From Protopterus annectens (taxonomy: Eukaryota; Chordata; Ceratodontiformes; Protopteridae), in contig NC_056748.1 of assembly GCF_019279795.1 (NCBI RefSeq), positions 697,140,806 to 697,204,805 on the forward strand: DNA of 64,000 nt. The letters run 5' to 3'. The notes under the pieces were generated by a model. It searched no databases. It saw only the letters and a program-made list of their open reading frames with translations, and was not told where the DNA came from. Positions 22,585 to 34,230 of the stretch are shown one piece after another (within the stretch, counting starts at the first letter, position 1; every line of letters begins with the position of its first letter). The translations under genes were made by a program, and so were the position numbers.

Positions 22585-25020
22585 CACTCACTCAAACTCA
22601 AATGCTATGGAACACCTTGTTACCACTCCCACAAGAGGGGAAAACATACCGGACCTGATCATCACCAACATGGGGACTCTATGCTCCAGACCAAAAGTGT
22701 ATACCTCACTGGTAAGATCAGACCATAAACTAATCTCACTGGATATTCACATCCCGACCCCACCCCCTGCCCAGAAAACCACAGTGGAAAAACTTCTCTA
22801 AAGCAAATTTCACACTCCTCAAAACCGAGGTGGAATCCTTCAAAGCCCCCGGGCCTGTGGAAAATACGGCCCAGACCGCAGAATCCTTTATAAACGCATT
22901 CTATGAACACCTTCAGGAATACATGGAACATGCAATCCCAAATAAAACCAAGACTCAATCCTCCAAAGGCAGACGTCCTGTCTGGTGGACCCCAGCCATA
23001 AACAAACTATACAATAGAAGGAGGAAGCTACTACATGATAGAGCAAAATCCCAAAAAGGGAAGGCATCTCTGATCAGTATTAGCAAAAAACTATGGGCAC
23101 TCATAAAATCGTCTAAGGCCAGCTTCGAGAGAAAAATTGCACAGGACACTAAGGATAATCACAAGGCTTTCTTTAGTTATGTTAGGAACCTGGGTGGGAA
23201 TTCCCAGATATGCTCAGAATTAGTCCAAAATGACAAAAAATACACCGAACCCACAGACATTGCCAACATCCTAGCTGACAGGTTCAGCGCAAACGCCCCC
23301 ACCAAAAGGGCAAATATCTATCCCAGCAGAGTGCTGCCCCCCCCTGACATCTCAGATGCTCAGGTAAGAGCCACCCTCTCCAAAGCAAAAAAACAAAGCA
23401 TCAATGGGACCAGACGGTGTCCCGGGCTGCGTCCTACATGAACGCCAAGAAGAGCTAAACCCAAACATAAAACTACTGTTCAATCTCAGCCTTACTACAG
23501 GATATGTACCCAAAGAGTGGCGTACAGCAACAGTGGTCCCTCTCCACAAAGGTGGTGCCTCAACGGATCTTGGAAACTATCGCCTCATAAGCCTGACTAG
23601 CTTGGTCTGCAAAGCTATGGAAAGGATCATCTTGGACCTCATAAATAAAGATATTGGGGACCTACATACACTGGATCCTACCCAGTTTGGCTTTGTTAAG
23701 GGCAGATCCTGCCTCTTAAACCTGGTCGATTTCTTTGAAACAGTCACCAAGGCCATTGACGAGGGGAAGGTGGTCCACACAGCCTACCTGGACCTCGCAA
23801 AAGCCTTCGATACAATACCCCACTCGGGCATTATAGATAAGCTCACCAGCTTAAATATAAACCCCTATGTCACTAGATGGGTTGCAAACTGGCTCAAGGA
23901 CAGAACCCACATGGTTAGAATTGCTGGAGCCATGTCAGACTCCAAACCAGTTACAAGTGGCGTCCCACAAGGCTCAGTCCTGGTACCTCTCTTGTTCGGT
24001 ATATATTTCTCGGAGGTACAGGCTAACATGGAAGGACTGTGGCTGACCAAGTTCGCAGATGACTGCAAACTGGGCGCCATAATCGACTCTCCAGCCGACA
24101 CAAGCATCCTCCATAAGGGCCTCATAGAAACAGACAACTGGTGCCAGAGCCATGGCCTCAAGCTAAACGCCAAAAAGTGTATAGTCATCCCCTTTGGCAA
24201 AAACAAAGTTCCCACAAATTACCACATAGGTGGTAATCCATTAAGTACAGAAGAAGTAATTAGGGACCTGGGGACCCAAGTTGATAGCAATTTCTCATTT
24301 GACAACCACGTGGCCAAAGTGGTTAGAAAACATTTTATATAGCCCACCTAATCATGAAGGGATTCACATCTAGATCAGGGGAGGTCATCGTGCCTCTTTA
24401 CTCATCCCTCATCAGGCCCATAATTGAGTATAATGCCCCTTTTGGGATGTACCTTACCAGACACCTGCAGCAACTGGAAAGACCCCAAAAGTACCTCACC
24501 AAGAGGATCAAAGGGCTCAAACAGATGCCACATGCTGCCCGGTTAAAGAAACTCCAGCTCTACTCAGTGGCATACCGCCTGCTCAGAGGCGATCTGTGCC
24601 TGACGTATAAAGCCATGTCCAACGCGGAATTAATGGACATGCTGCACCTCAGAAAATCCAAATCCCATCGAGCTACGCGCTCGAGAGACCTGAACCTCAG
24701 CAGTGAAATAAATAGGACATGCTGGAGGGACAGATTCATAACCCAGACGCTCCCTTCACTCTGGAATAAAAACCCAGTCCAGTTTAGGCAGAGTCCCTCA
24801 TTGACTCTCTTCAAGAGGAATCTTGATGAGTGGATGGGAGATTGTAGGTTTACCCCGGGTATCACTTCTGTGTCACTGTTAGATAGAGGCACTGTATACT
24901 AACCTCGAAAAAGGGCATAGCAAAATTAATTTAAAATGGGTGGCGAAAGCCAAACACACTCTGGCTAGGCTTATAAATGCCCTAAGGCAGATATAGCCTA
25001 GTATGAACCTATGAACCTAT
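22585..25020 (+). pseudogene. CR1-like LINE copy C4 (endonuclease end and RT)
   Basis: Starts inside the endonuclease (NSNAMEHLVTTPTRGENI), keeps LVRSDHKLISLD, the linker PVWWTPAINKLYNRRRK and a 312-codon RT frame (23,404-24,342). That frame holds LDLAKAFDTIPHSG, SGVPQGSVLVPLLF (G to V after the L) and FADD at about 24,055. The thumb (24,354-24,902) ends in GITSVSLLDRGTVY, followed by the AGGCTTATAAATGCC stem region and the ATGAACCT tail ending at 25,020. Against C2 it differs by single-base indels at about 23,395 and 24,327, so only two frameshifts disable it. It is a young copy sitting in LINE B1 with at most a 3-bp duplication (GTT at 22,582-22,584 and 25,021-25,023). Confidence 0.9.
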
Positions 25021-25510
25021 GTTACAGGTAGGTACAGCTGCCTCTATGCAGTTGTTAATGCGATTATGCAGGATTCCCTTGAAAAATTCCATACAGGCAG
25101 CGGTGTCTTCAGTGCTTGGGGAGTCTTCGAATTTTGATAAGCTGTCACTTAACACTAGGAAGTTTACCTTAGAATAATTTCTAAAAGTTCCTGGGTTAGC
25201 TGGGCTTTTGTTTTTTATTTTTATTTCAAACGAGACAGCTTTATGGACTGATCAGTTTGCACAGTACACTAGGGATGGTGCAACATTCTTGCAGGTTTGT
25301 GAGGCCCAGGCCAAGGATATCTGTACCCCCTCCTAGTGGACATATGGACTAGCTCGTTCAGCTTATTTGTGCATATAAAAAACAGGAATCTCTAGGCATG
25401 TACATTAGGAGTAGTTTTATAATACTCAGTCTATAGTGGTGCAGTTAAAGATGCCCATGAACATGGCATTGGGTTGAATAGGGAGTGTTTCCAGTATGTT
25501 TATGTATGTG
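25021..25510 (-). pseudogene. LINE B1, endonuclease C-terminal fragment
   Basis: The minus strand reads MFMGIFNCTTID (GDFN-type motif) at about 25,440. After frame changes it gives LTNLQECCTIPSV, then AVSFEIKIKNKSPANPGTF and CMEFFKGILHNRINNCIEAA at 25,030-25,100. The layout is that of an APE endonuclease end plus linker. It is much decayed and older than C4. Confidence 0.7.
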
Positions 25511-26059
25511 TGTTACAGATTCAATCTAATACTCCACAAATTGCTCAGTTCCTGCCTTCCTTAAAACTTCACTTCTCCTCTTGAACATTAATCTGCATGT
25601 ATTGCTCCCATAAATTCCATTTACTTCTATAAAATTTGCTATTTCCTTTTTCTGAATATCCACCCATTAGTTACTGTTTCTCTTTTACACGTTTAGATTT
25701 TGATTTCCGTTTTCAAGTAGTTGCTTTTTGAAAGCCAGCAGCATTAAACTTAGTAAGGCCTTACTATGTCTAGACAATTCAAAGCCTATGTTCCACTTCA
25801 AAACAATAGATATCTGAGATGCACATGGTCACTAAAACTAGTGGGCATGAAGTTAGTCTATGGATGGACATGATTGACCAGTGCCATTATCTTAATCAAG
25901 GACAGTCACTGACCAGGCTCGGCAGATCTAGTGTGTGTTTGTGTAAAATAAGTTATTATTCAGGCCTTTTTCAATTTGATCACAATAATGCATCTGAAAT
26001 GTACATGGTCAATAAAGTGGCTACAACTGATGGATACAACGGCAGTTCATGGATGAAAG

Positions 26060-26340
26060 TGACTTACTTCTACAGTAACTTGTGGGTCTATGAAATATCA
26101 GTGAACGGCCACACTGTCAAATGTACCATTTTGTCGACAATGCAGGCAATCGAACCGTGCTGACTGAGACCACATTATGGGAGGGATCAGGAAATTTACC
26201 CTCTACACCGTATTATCTTATAGTTGGTATATAAAATTAGCAGGGGGTGTGGGGGTTTGATGGCCTGCACTGTCGACAAGATCACGTTCGACAATGTGGT
26301 TTGCCGATATAACATACACCTGTAATATGGTAAACAAACG
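26060..26340. mobile_element. Foldback/MITE-like element inside tandem copy 2
   Basis: Arms at about 26,063-26,160 and 26,258-26,337 are inverted repeats of each other. The best core is TTGTCGACAATGCAGGC against GCCTGCACTGTCGACAA, extended outward to TATGAAATATCAGTGAAC / TATGTTATATCGGCAAAC. Copy 2 of the tandem repeat resumes right after it (GGTCACTGAACTGG), confirming an insertion. The superfamily is unknown. Confidence 0.6.
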
Positions 26341-26524
26341 GTCACTGAACTGGTTTTGTAGTATTAGTGTGTTTGTGCAAAACAAGTAATATACATTAAT
26401 GTAAACATTTGATTATAATGAGGTATATATAGTCAATAAAGTACCTAAAATTGACAGATATGAAGGCAGTCTATGGTTGCAGTTCACTGCATTACACTTA
26501 GCCACTGACCTGGCTTGGCAGGGA

Positions 26525-26526
<2 letters not shown>

Positions 26527-26591
<65 letters not shown>

Positions 26592-26608
26592 GATATATAT
26601 ATATATAT

Positions 26609-26653
<45 letters not shown>
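26527..26653. repeat. Compound microsatellite (GT)n(AT)n(AC)n
   Basis: GT repeats, then AT repeats with two AG interruptions, then AC repeats. The outer GT and AC arms are complementary, so it could form a long hairpin. It lies at the GTGTGTTTGTG word of tandem-repeat copy 3, from which it probably expanded. Confidence 0.85.
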
Positions 26654-27010
26654 TCTATGCACACACACGTGTAATGCAACCTAAAACCCATCACTATGAC
26701 CTTTATTTTTATCACAATAAGGCATCTGAGGCATAAACAGTAAAAAGTAGCCAAAATTTTTAGTTACAAAGTCAGTCTATGGATGAAAAGTGGTCAATTC
26801 CGGTTTTTGTTTGATTACACTTAGTCAATGACCTGGCCTGGCAGGGCTAGTCTGTGTGCGCTTGTATAAAACAAGTCAATTATGTCATTGTGGACTTTAC
26901 ATTTTTTGTTTAATCACAACCAGACATTTGATACGTGTCCACACACAAACTGTTTACAACTGATGGGTATGGAGGATGTCTGTGGAGGAAAGGGACCGAC
27001 TACTGCTGTC

Positions 27011-29291
27011 ATATGAGCACAATTACATTTTTTTGAAGTGCTTTTTGTCTCATGCCTATTGACCCTCAAATCTACCCCAAGTGGACATGAGCGCATTAGT
27101 TTGCCAGTACCTGGGTATCCCTGGTACCAGGGCAAGAGACTCCGAGGGATCGTCAACTACATTGCAAATAAGGGGTGTTTGTGCCTCTGTTTGTGCTCTG
27201 TCATCAGTTGAGTGCCTTGATGTTCAGGACACACTAGTCCTCTGTTTGAGGAAGTCTCCAGATTAGGTCCATGTGGAGACCATCACTTCTGCCACAAACA
27301 GGGATCTACATGGAATCCCTTATCAGCATGTTACAGAAAGCAGACTGCAGCAGCATTTCCTATGGTCCAATCCCAATGCTAACTTCACCGCCTCGTGGCC
27401 AGAGTGAGCATCTGTATCAACACAGAGTCTCTTTGAGAGTTACTACCACTGGCTTTGGACAGCCAAGCCCATGTCTCCAGGTGTACAATGGCTGTTAACA
27501 TGTAAGCCTTCACTTGCACAGGAGGAAACTGGCTGACTGAAACCAATTATTCTCCACAAAATGAGTGAACTAGCAGAAGCCACTTACTTCCAACACCCTC
27601 CCCGTCTCTTCCAGAATCACAGCTATTTTAACTCATTCACTCCAATGGAGCTCAGGAGGTTTGCACTGTAACTTACAATGGGCAGAGCATAAGCCTTTTG
27701 ACAGAATAAAATGATGTCCACACATTTCAAACAAATGTTTTTATCTCTGGAACCATATGGGTTATGAAAGAAGTGTAAATGGCAAACTCTTCTGCACAAA
27801 CCTTTTTGATAGTGTTAGTATTCTTTAGGTTCTAGGCCTTAAATCGAACTTTATAAATCACAGTAAACACAGTAACTATTACATCTGTAACATTCTGAAG
27901 ACAATTTACAATATCTAAGCAACCACTGAAGTTACTCACATACTGTCAGCAGCACAGTATTCATCTAACTGAGAGCTTTCATATGAGGGTATGGAGTTCT
28001 GTCTGTTACTTGGTTGCAGAGATATTTAGAAACATGTAAACATTACATTTGTATAAATTAATATTATAAAAACAGTTAATATCTATTTACCTTTTCTAGA
28101 CAGAGGTCAAATAATAATGCAGTTGAATACGCCATTGTGTATGCTTTAAGATGAACTCTTTTAAAGCCTTGTACACAGCATGGTTTTGGAATTATTAATG
28201 TAAATATGAACAAGCAATATTTGACGCCTACAGGCGTCAGAAGGAGTTAACTGCAGATGCACCTGGAGGCCTCACTTGGATGTAGAGAGTTAACTCACGT
28301 CACTTGTGTCATAGTAAAGGCTCTTCCTCTGAGCCACACAGATGAGTTCATAGGTAAAGTCACTGACCTGGCTTGGATGGAGCGATGTCATCTTGTGTGT
28401 CTGAAAAAACTATCACTATAGCTTTATTTCTGAACATTTTATGTCATATCTTCACAAAGATGACATAATCAGATTGGGTATATTTAAATGTGGCAGACTG
28501 TGGGTATAAAAGGCTGAAACCTGAATCTGTGTTACTTTGCAAATATAGTGAAGACAACTCATGTTTTGATTTCCCAACTATTTTATTATAATTTAACAGC
28601 ATCCTGACTGCAGATGTCTTCAGATCACTTTCACAACAGATATCCTTTTTATCTTAAACAGGCTAATGTGTACCACACAAAATCATACACATATTGGCAC
28701 TGTCTGAAAGTTTGCCTTGCACCTGTTTTTCAATGGGGGTGGGGTGGGGGGGGGGGCAATATACAATTTATCACAGACTGGAAGTAAAACTGCTGACAAG
28801 AATATAAGCACAGTGACTGATATCAGGACTTAACCTCATATATAGTTCTCCAGTGAAATGATTATTGGATCACAGGATTTATGCTTGAATCCCCCCCTCA
28901 CCTCCACCAATTCAGACTCCTGCAATGAGAAATGTTACATGAAGATTAGGCATTTTGTGTTCATCTGCATGCACGTGAACATATATAAGCTTTTACATCT
29001 CAAACCATTAACTAAGTACATAATGTAGAAAAGCAACATGACACAATAAGTTTAGTATAAAACTGGGCCTCAGATATATGGACATACACTTTTAGGTATA
29101 ACCACAGTAGGCTTGCATGACATTTGATGACCTATTTTTGGCCATTTGGTTCACAAAAGACACATTTGTAACTTTTTTCTGGATGACAAATTCTGTCCAT
29201 GTGTAAATCATGTCACTCATCTCCATGTGAAATTGAAAGTAAAATACATAATTTTGAGGAAAACTGAACATTCTGTAATTGTGTGTGTGCA

Positions 29292-29296
<5 letters not shown>
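27011..29296. other. No supported gene
   Basis: Only short chance frames. A perfect small hairpin TGACGCCTACAGGCGTCA lies at 28,223-28,240 and a G-rich run at 28,737-28,756. I see no domain, RNA gene or mobile element. Confidence 0.5.

Positions 29297-29341
<45 letters not shown>
29297..29341. repeat. (AT)n microsatellite
   Basis: Uninterrupted AT dinucleotides over about 44 bp, preceded by GTGTGTGTGC. Confidence 0.9.
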
Positions 29342-29346
<5 letters not shown>

Positions 29347-30570
29347 GTAAAATATTTTTTACATATCGGAGATGCTGCCATTCCCTGCCTTAAGTGCGGT
29401 TTTCTCAAACAGCGGGTTATATACAGCTGAGTATTCAGCTGTCTTGTCCTGAATTTTTATAATGCAATAAGGTAATACAAATATATTGGCATTCAAAGAC
29501 AGAATCAAATTCAAGTCAGAAGTACCATCAGAAAATGGCAAACTACATTTGTGCGACAAAAGTATCTACAGGAATGATCTTCAGACTAGCAAATGAAAAG
29601 CTATCAAAAATATAAATCTACAGTGTCTTGGTGTAAAAAAAAAAAAAAAAAGATACAGGGGGCTCCAGTGTCTTTAAGGGTAGAAGCCCAATCTAAGACA
29701 CTTTTACAGATGATAAGAGTAATGGCATGTCCAGAAAACTGCATGGGAATATGTCAAACCATTTTGAAAACATATGCATTTTTATACATGAAGCCAAAGA
29801 AAGTAAAAGCTTTTGAGTAGCCCCTCTAAAATGCTTAGTACTGAAGGAGTTTAATACTACCTGAGGCTATGACAATGAGGTAGATGCAGAAACAGGGATT
29901 CTAATAAGAATAACCCCTTAATTTTCCCTACGCTGAATACAGATTATATTCAAATAAATTAACTCGGCTCTGCCCCACTTCCTTACTGATCCACTACACT
30001 AAGGTGTCATAATCAGGAAGTAAATCCCAGTTTCTTAACATTTAGCCAACACGCTTTTGACTGCTTAATTATAATATTTTTTCCACCAGAAGATGTCGTT
30101 AGCAATACAGAATGCCATTAGTGAGACAAACATTTCTACACATTTTAACAATATAGCAAAAAAAATTTAATAATTTCATCTTTTAATGCTACCCAATTTT
30201 TAACCTGTCATACATACCACAAGAAACCAGACGAGCCTTGATTTCTGTAACAATAAAACCACAATGAAATGTCATCCTACAGTATCTGTTTCTTCCCATA
30301 ACAAAGACAAAATGCCCTGTCACGGAAAGTATGTGCTACAGTTTTCGTTCTCATATTAGGTATTCTCGGCTTTTGGAAGTCCCCATCACCCACCAACATA
30401 CACATGTAGACTTGTTTCAGCATCTACCTGTCCAGCAGTCTCAGTAATATATATATTTTTTAATTTAACTAAGTACATCTTATCAGGAGCACTGTTTGAT
30501 TAACAGACACGCTTAAAACCGCAGCATAGTTTTTACCAACGAGAGACTGACAGAATAAAAATGAAGACTA
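29342..30570. other. No supported gene
   Basis: AT-rich. A 19-base poly-A lies at about 29,634-29,652. Nothing else is recognised. Confidence 0.5.
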
Positions 30571-30574
30571 CACA

Positions 30575-30822
30575 AAATGTCATTTACTTATTTATTTACA
30601 TTTGTTGACCGGGAGTATCCGACTGGACATAGGTCCATTTTCAGCGGAGGCCTGGGGAGAAAAGCTCCACAGTTAAAATATACAGACAGTAGTTAAATTG
30701 GATTTACATAGCAATTAACAATTTGATCAACATAGCAATTAACAATTACAAACATAGTTACAGATGAAGAACATAGTATATCAGTAGACAACTAGAATCT
30801 TTATCATCTGCGAAGTACATAA
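30575..30822 (-). mobile_element. LINE N1, 3' end (before D2)
   Basis: Contains ACATTTGTTGACCGGGAGTA, TCCATTTTCAGCGGAGGCC and AGAAAAGCTCCA. These also occur at the 3' end of LINE N2 (61,375-61,455). The tail, read on the minus strand, is TAAATAAG-rich. The element continues at 37,035 after D2. Confidence 0.75.
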
Positions 30823-31015
30823 TAAGAAGTTATGTACCTACCATAACGTTCCATGTTAGTTGTCTTCTCTCGCCTTCTTTCTTGCTTGATGGGGTTCGGA
30901 GCCGATCCCTCGGCTCCGACTCGGCACTTGCTAAGCTCGAGAGTCACTTTTACCAGCTCGAGGCAGCCCCATATCCCATGATGCAAGGCGGTAAGTACCC
31001 AGATCTCGTTTGATG
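30823..31015. repeat. D2 left inverted terminal repeat
   Basis: 30,890-31,015 is an almost perfect inverse of 36,868-36,998. The shared part includes the pair GGAGCCGA / TCGGCTCC and CCCATATCCCATGATGCAAG. The outermost about 65 bp (TAAGAAGTTATGTACC at the edge) are specific to this end. Confidence 0.9.
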
Positions 31016-31160
31016 ACAAAGGGCAATAGCACCAAGCATAAAATACTTCCAAAAGGAAGAAAGAAACTTACAGATGGAATAAGGACCAGGTCTGAATGGT
31101 CTTCAGCATAACAGTTTCTTATAACAAGGTCTGTCCAGGCCAGGGGAAGGAGGGAGGGTC

Positions 31161-31265
31161 GCAAGAAAGAAGGCGAGAGAAGACAACTAACATGGAACGT
31201 TATGGTAGGTACATAACTTCTTAATGTTAAGTTGTCAATCTCGCCTTCATTCTTGCTTGATGGGA
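31161..31265. repeat. D2 internal complementary region
   Basis: 31,161-31,223 is the complement of the left end (30,823-30,884). 31,224-31,265 is the complement of the right end (36,993-37,034). The junction falls between ...CTTCTTA and ATGTTAAG, which fixes the element ends at 30,823 and 37,034. Confidence 0.9.
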
Positions 31266-31296
31266 CCGCGTCCCTAGCACCTCTATCCTGGGTGGC

Positions 31297-32290
31297 TCAA
31301 TGGAACAAACTCTTGAGGACAGTAGAGCCAAAACTGGCTCTGTCCCTGGAGGCCAAGTCCAATTTGTAATGGGAAACAAAAGTGTGAGGAGTGGCCCAAG
31401 TGGCCGCTGCACAAATAGTGTCCAAGGGAAGTCTAGCTTGAAAAGCTGTAGAAGTAGCTAAGCTCCTAGTTGAATGTGCTTTAGGTTTTGAGCACAGCTG
31501 TTTTCCCCTGAGTATAAATTTCAGAGATGACCAAGAAAGCCATCTGGACAAGGTCACTTTAGAAACAGGAAGGCCTTTTTATTATCCGCATAGGAAACAA
31601 AAAGTTGATCAGATTTTCTAAATTTTTGTTCTGTCCAAATAATATCTAAGTTGACGGTGGACATCAAGATAATGTAGCTTTTGTTCAGCCCTGTCTGAAT
31701 AGTTAGGGAAAAATACAGGGAGATCAATGGATTGATTCAAATTGTTCTTTGAAGCGACCTTAGGCAAAAAGGTTGGGTTAGTTCTCAAAGATACCCTGTC
31801 TTTGTGAAAACCAAATAGGGGTCGAACCGAAGAGCATGAAGTTCAGACACCCTCCTGGCAGATGTAATAGCCACTAGGAATAAAGTTTTCCAAGAAAGAT
31901 GTTTCAGGGAACAAGAAACAGCTGGCTCGAAGGGGAAGAATCAAGGATGTCAGCACTAAATTTAGATCCCACTGAGGAGGAGGATTCCTGATTGGAGGCT
32001 TTAGTAGGAAAATTCCTTTCAAGAAGGCCCTGCAGAGCCTATGGGACATAATATTATGATCTGCACCCGACATGAAAGTTGGAGATAGCAGCCAATTGAA
32101 CTCTGACTGTGGAAGAAGAGGAGCCTGCATGAAAAATCTCTGCTAAGAAGTCCAGGACTGCCTGAACAGGGGCAGTAAAAGGATCAATATTCTTGGCCTT
32201 AGCCCAATAAGAGAAACGTTTCCATTTGCTTGTATAAATCCTCCTGGTAGAGGATTTTAGTGAAGCTACTATGATGTCTCTAACTGGGTT
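31297..32290 (-). pseudogene. D2 tyrosine recombinase
   Basis: The core-binding part is DIIVASLKSSTRRIYTSKWK (about 32,280) with VRVQLAAISNFHVG. The catalytic part is in other frames. AITSARRVSELHAL carries the first catalytic Arg at about 31,870, FTKTG and NPTFLPKVASK follow, and GLPVSKVTLSRWLSW leads to the HxxR box in PKAHSTRSLATS. The nucleophile lies in TPHTFVSHYKLD at about 31,390, close to the C-terminus at 31,297. At least three frame changes break it, but every canonical catalytic residue I looked for is encoded. Its N-terminal frame is the same as the RT frame and stays open across the RNase H region. Confidence 0.85.
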
Positions 32291-32310
32291 AGAGATCAAA
32301 GGAAGCCTGG

Positions 32311-34207
32311 CTAAGGAAGGAAGTGGAGCAACCATGCTGTGAGGTTGAGAGAAGGGATTGACCGGTGCAGCTGACCCGATTGGTGAATCAGAAGATCTGG
32401 CACTGGGTCCAGATGCCACGGCTGCACCAAAAGGTGATGATGGAGGAACGGAAACCAAACTTGTCGAGGCCAGTAAGGGGCAATGAGAATCAATTTGGCC
32501 CTCAAAACGGTAGCTTTCTGGATAACCTGAGGGATCAGAGGAAATGGAGGGAAGGCATAAAGAAGTCCCTGGGGCCAATCCTGGGTCAGAGCGTCTCTGG
32601 GGGGATGGCCTGATGGAGGGAAGAGGCAGAAGAAGTCTGGACATTTGCTGTTTTGGGGAGTAGCAAAAAGATCGCAGCATGGACGACCCCACTCCAGAAA
32701 AATCTCTTCCGCTATAGATTGCTTGAGAGACCACTCGTGAGGCATGAGAATAGCTCTGCTCAATCTGTCCGCTACAATGTTGGTTTTCCCAGGGATATGC
32801 GTTGCTACCAGAAACCGATGAGAGGAGATCGCCCATTGCCATAGTCTGAGCGCTTCTCGACACAAGGGGTAGCACTTGGTTCCGCCCTGTTTGTTGATAT
32901 ACCAAACTACAGACATGTTGTCTGTGTGGACTGCAATTGTCCCTACGGGAAGAAAGTCGTTGAGGGCTTGCAACGTTAAAAGCACTGCTCTCATCTCCAG
33001 GACATTTATGTGCAGATGGTACTCGAACGGCTGCCACGTCCCATGAACCATCCTCCCCTGATAATGAGCCCCCCACCCGATCAGGGAGGCATCCGTGGTG
33101 ACAGTGGCTATCGGGATGGGGTACAAAGTGCCTGCCTTGGTGAACCTGAGGAGATGTGATCCACCAAGCAAGATGCTCTTTGCATGTCTGTGTCACCAGT
33201 ATCTGGTGACGCATTGAAGTTGCTGGTATGACCATTGTGTGAACAGCATCCACTGAAGAAGGCATGTAGAATCGAGCCAGGGGAAGAAGAGTAATGGCCG
33301 CAGCCATGAGACCTAATACCTTTAGAACCATTCTGGCCTGAACTTTCTTGTTGGCCAGAATGATCCTGACATGACTCTGAATGTCTGAAACTCTTTGATC
33401 TGTAAGGGTAGCTGACATCTGAACAGTGTTTAAGTTTGCGCCTATGAAGGTAATAGACTGGCAGGGCGATAAGGATGACTTTTCGAAGTTGATTGAGATG
33501 CCCAAATGAGAACAAAGGTCTATTGTGTAATCCCTGGCTTGTATAAGCTGATGCCTGGTGGTGGCTGACAGGAGCCAGTCGTCGAGATACGGAAACACCT
33601 GGAATCCTTGACGTCTCAGGTGAGCCATGAACACTGCCATGCATTTGGTGAACACTCTGGGGGCTGTAGTGAGACCAAAGGGCAGGGCTCTGAACTGGAA
33701 ATGACTGGACCCCAGCCGAAAGCGGAGAAATCTCCTGGAGCGTCTGTGAATTTTGATGTGATAGTACGCATCCTGAAGATCTATTGAGCACATCCAGTTG
33801 TCCCTCTGTAAGAAGGGCAGAATTGACTGAAGAGTGACCATTCGGAATCTTGTCTTCCTGACAGACTTGTTGAGTCTGCTGAGATCCAATATTGGTCCCC
33901 AGTCTCCCGTCTTTTTGGGGAGCAAAAAGAACCTTGAGTAGATTCCGGGCTCTGAATGGTCTATTGTAACTGGCTGAATGGCTCTTTTTTGCAGTAGTTC
34001 TGAGACTTCTAACTCTGCAATTTCCCTTAGACCGGGTGGTACATCTGGAAGGGAACTTGAGGGGAAGGGACTTTCCTCGAAAGGAATTATGTAACCCTTG
34101 GATATGATCGACTGTACCCATCTGTCTTGAGTGAGGGAATGCCAGGCTTCTGGGTACAGTGATAATCTTCCCCCGACTGCCTCCAAGGAGGGACAGCCGG
34201 GCAACAC
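32311..34207 (-). pseudogene. D2 reverse transcriptase-RNase H
   Basis: The RT (34,207 to about 33,180) has YSRFFLLPKKTGDWGPILDL, IDLQDAYYHIKIHRRSRRFL (motif A region), ALPFGLTTAPRVFTKCM and the catalytic FPYLDDWLLSA. RNase H (33,171-32,311) is in another frame. It carries TVTTDASLIGWGAHY (Asp), INVLEMRAVLLTLQ (Glu), VHTDNMSVVWYINKQGG (Asp) and IVADRLSR (Asp). A conserved tail follows with DLFATPQNSKCPDFF, YAFPPFPLIPQ and APYWPRQVWFP, seen in all copies after RNase H. Relative to D3, one indel at about 33,170-33,200 separates RT from RNase H, otherwise both are open. Initiation at 34,207 is arbitrary, and the gag end at 34,231 lies just upstream. Confidence 0.9.
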
Positions 34208-34230
34208 CTCAGGGATGCTGAAAGGGCTTG

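Larger units (their letters stand above)
25815..27010. repeat. Diverged tandem repeat, about five copies of a 170-205 bp unit
   Basis: Copies start near 25,815, 25,988, 26,420, 26,722 and 26,925. Shared words are ACATGGTCAATAAAGT, GTCTATGGATGAAA, CACTGACCTGGCTTGGCAG and GTGTGTTTGTGTAAAACAAGT. The spacing is regular once the foldback element in copy 2 and the GT/AT tract in copy 3 are subtracted. A lone related stretch (GTCACTGACCTGGCTTGG) is at about 28,360. No coding potential is supported in the 114-codon frame at 25,819-26,163, which simply runs through copies 1 and 2. The 300 bp to the left (25,511-25,814) are featureless. Confidence 0.65.

Noticed and set aside
25819..26163. 114-codon plus-strand frame as a gene
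   Set aside because: It runs through two copies of a tandem repeat and into a foldback arm; other copies are not open.
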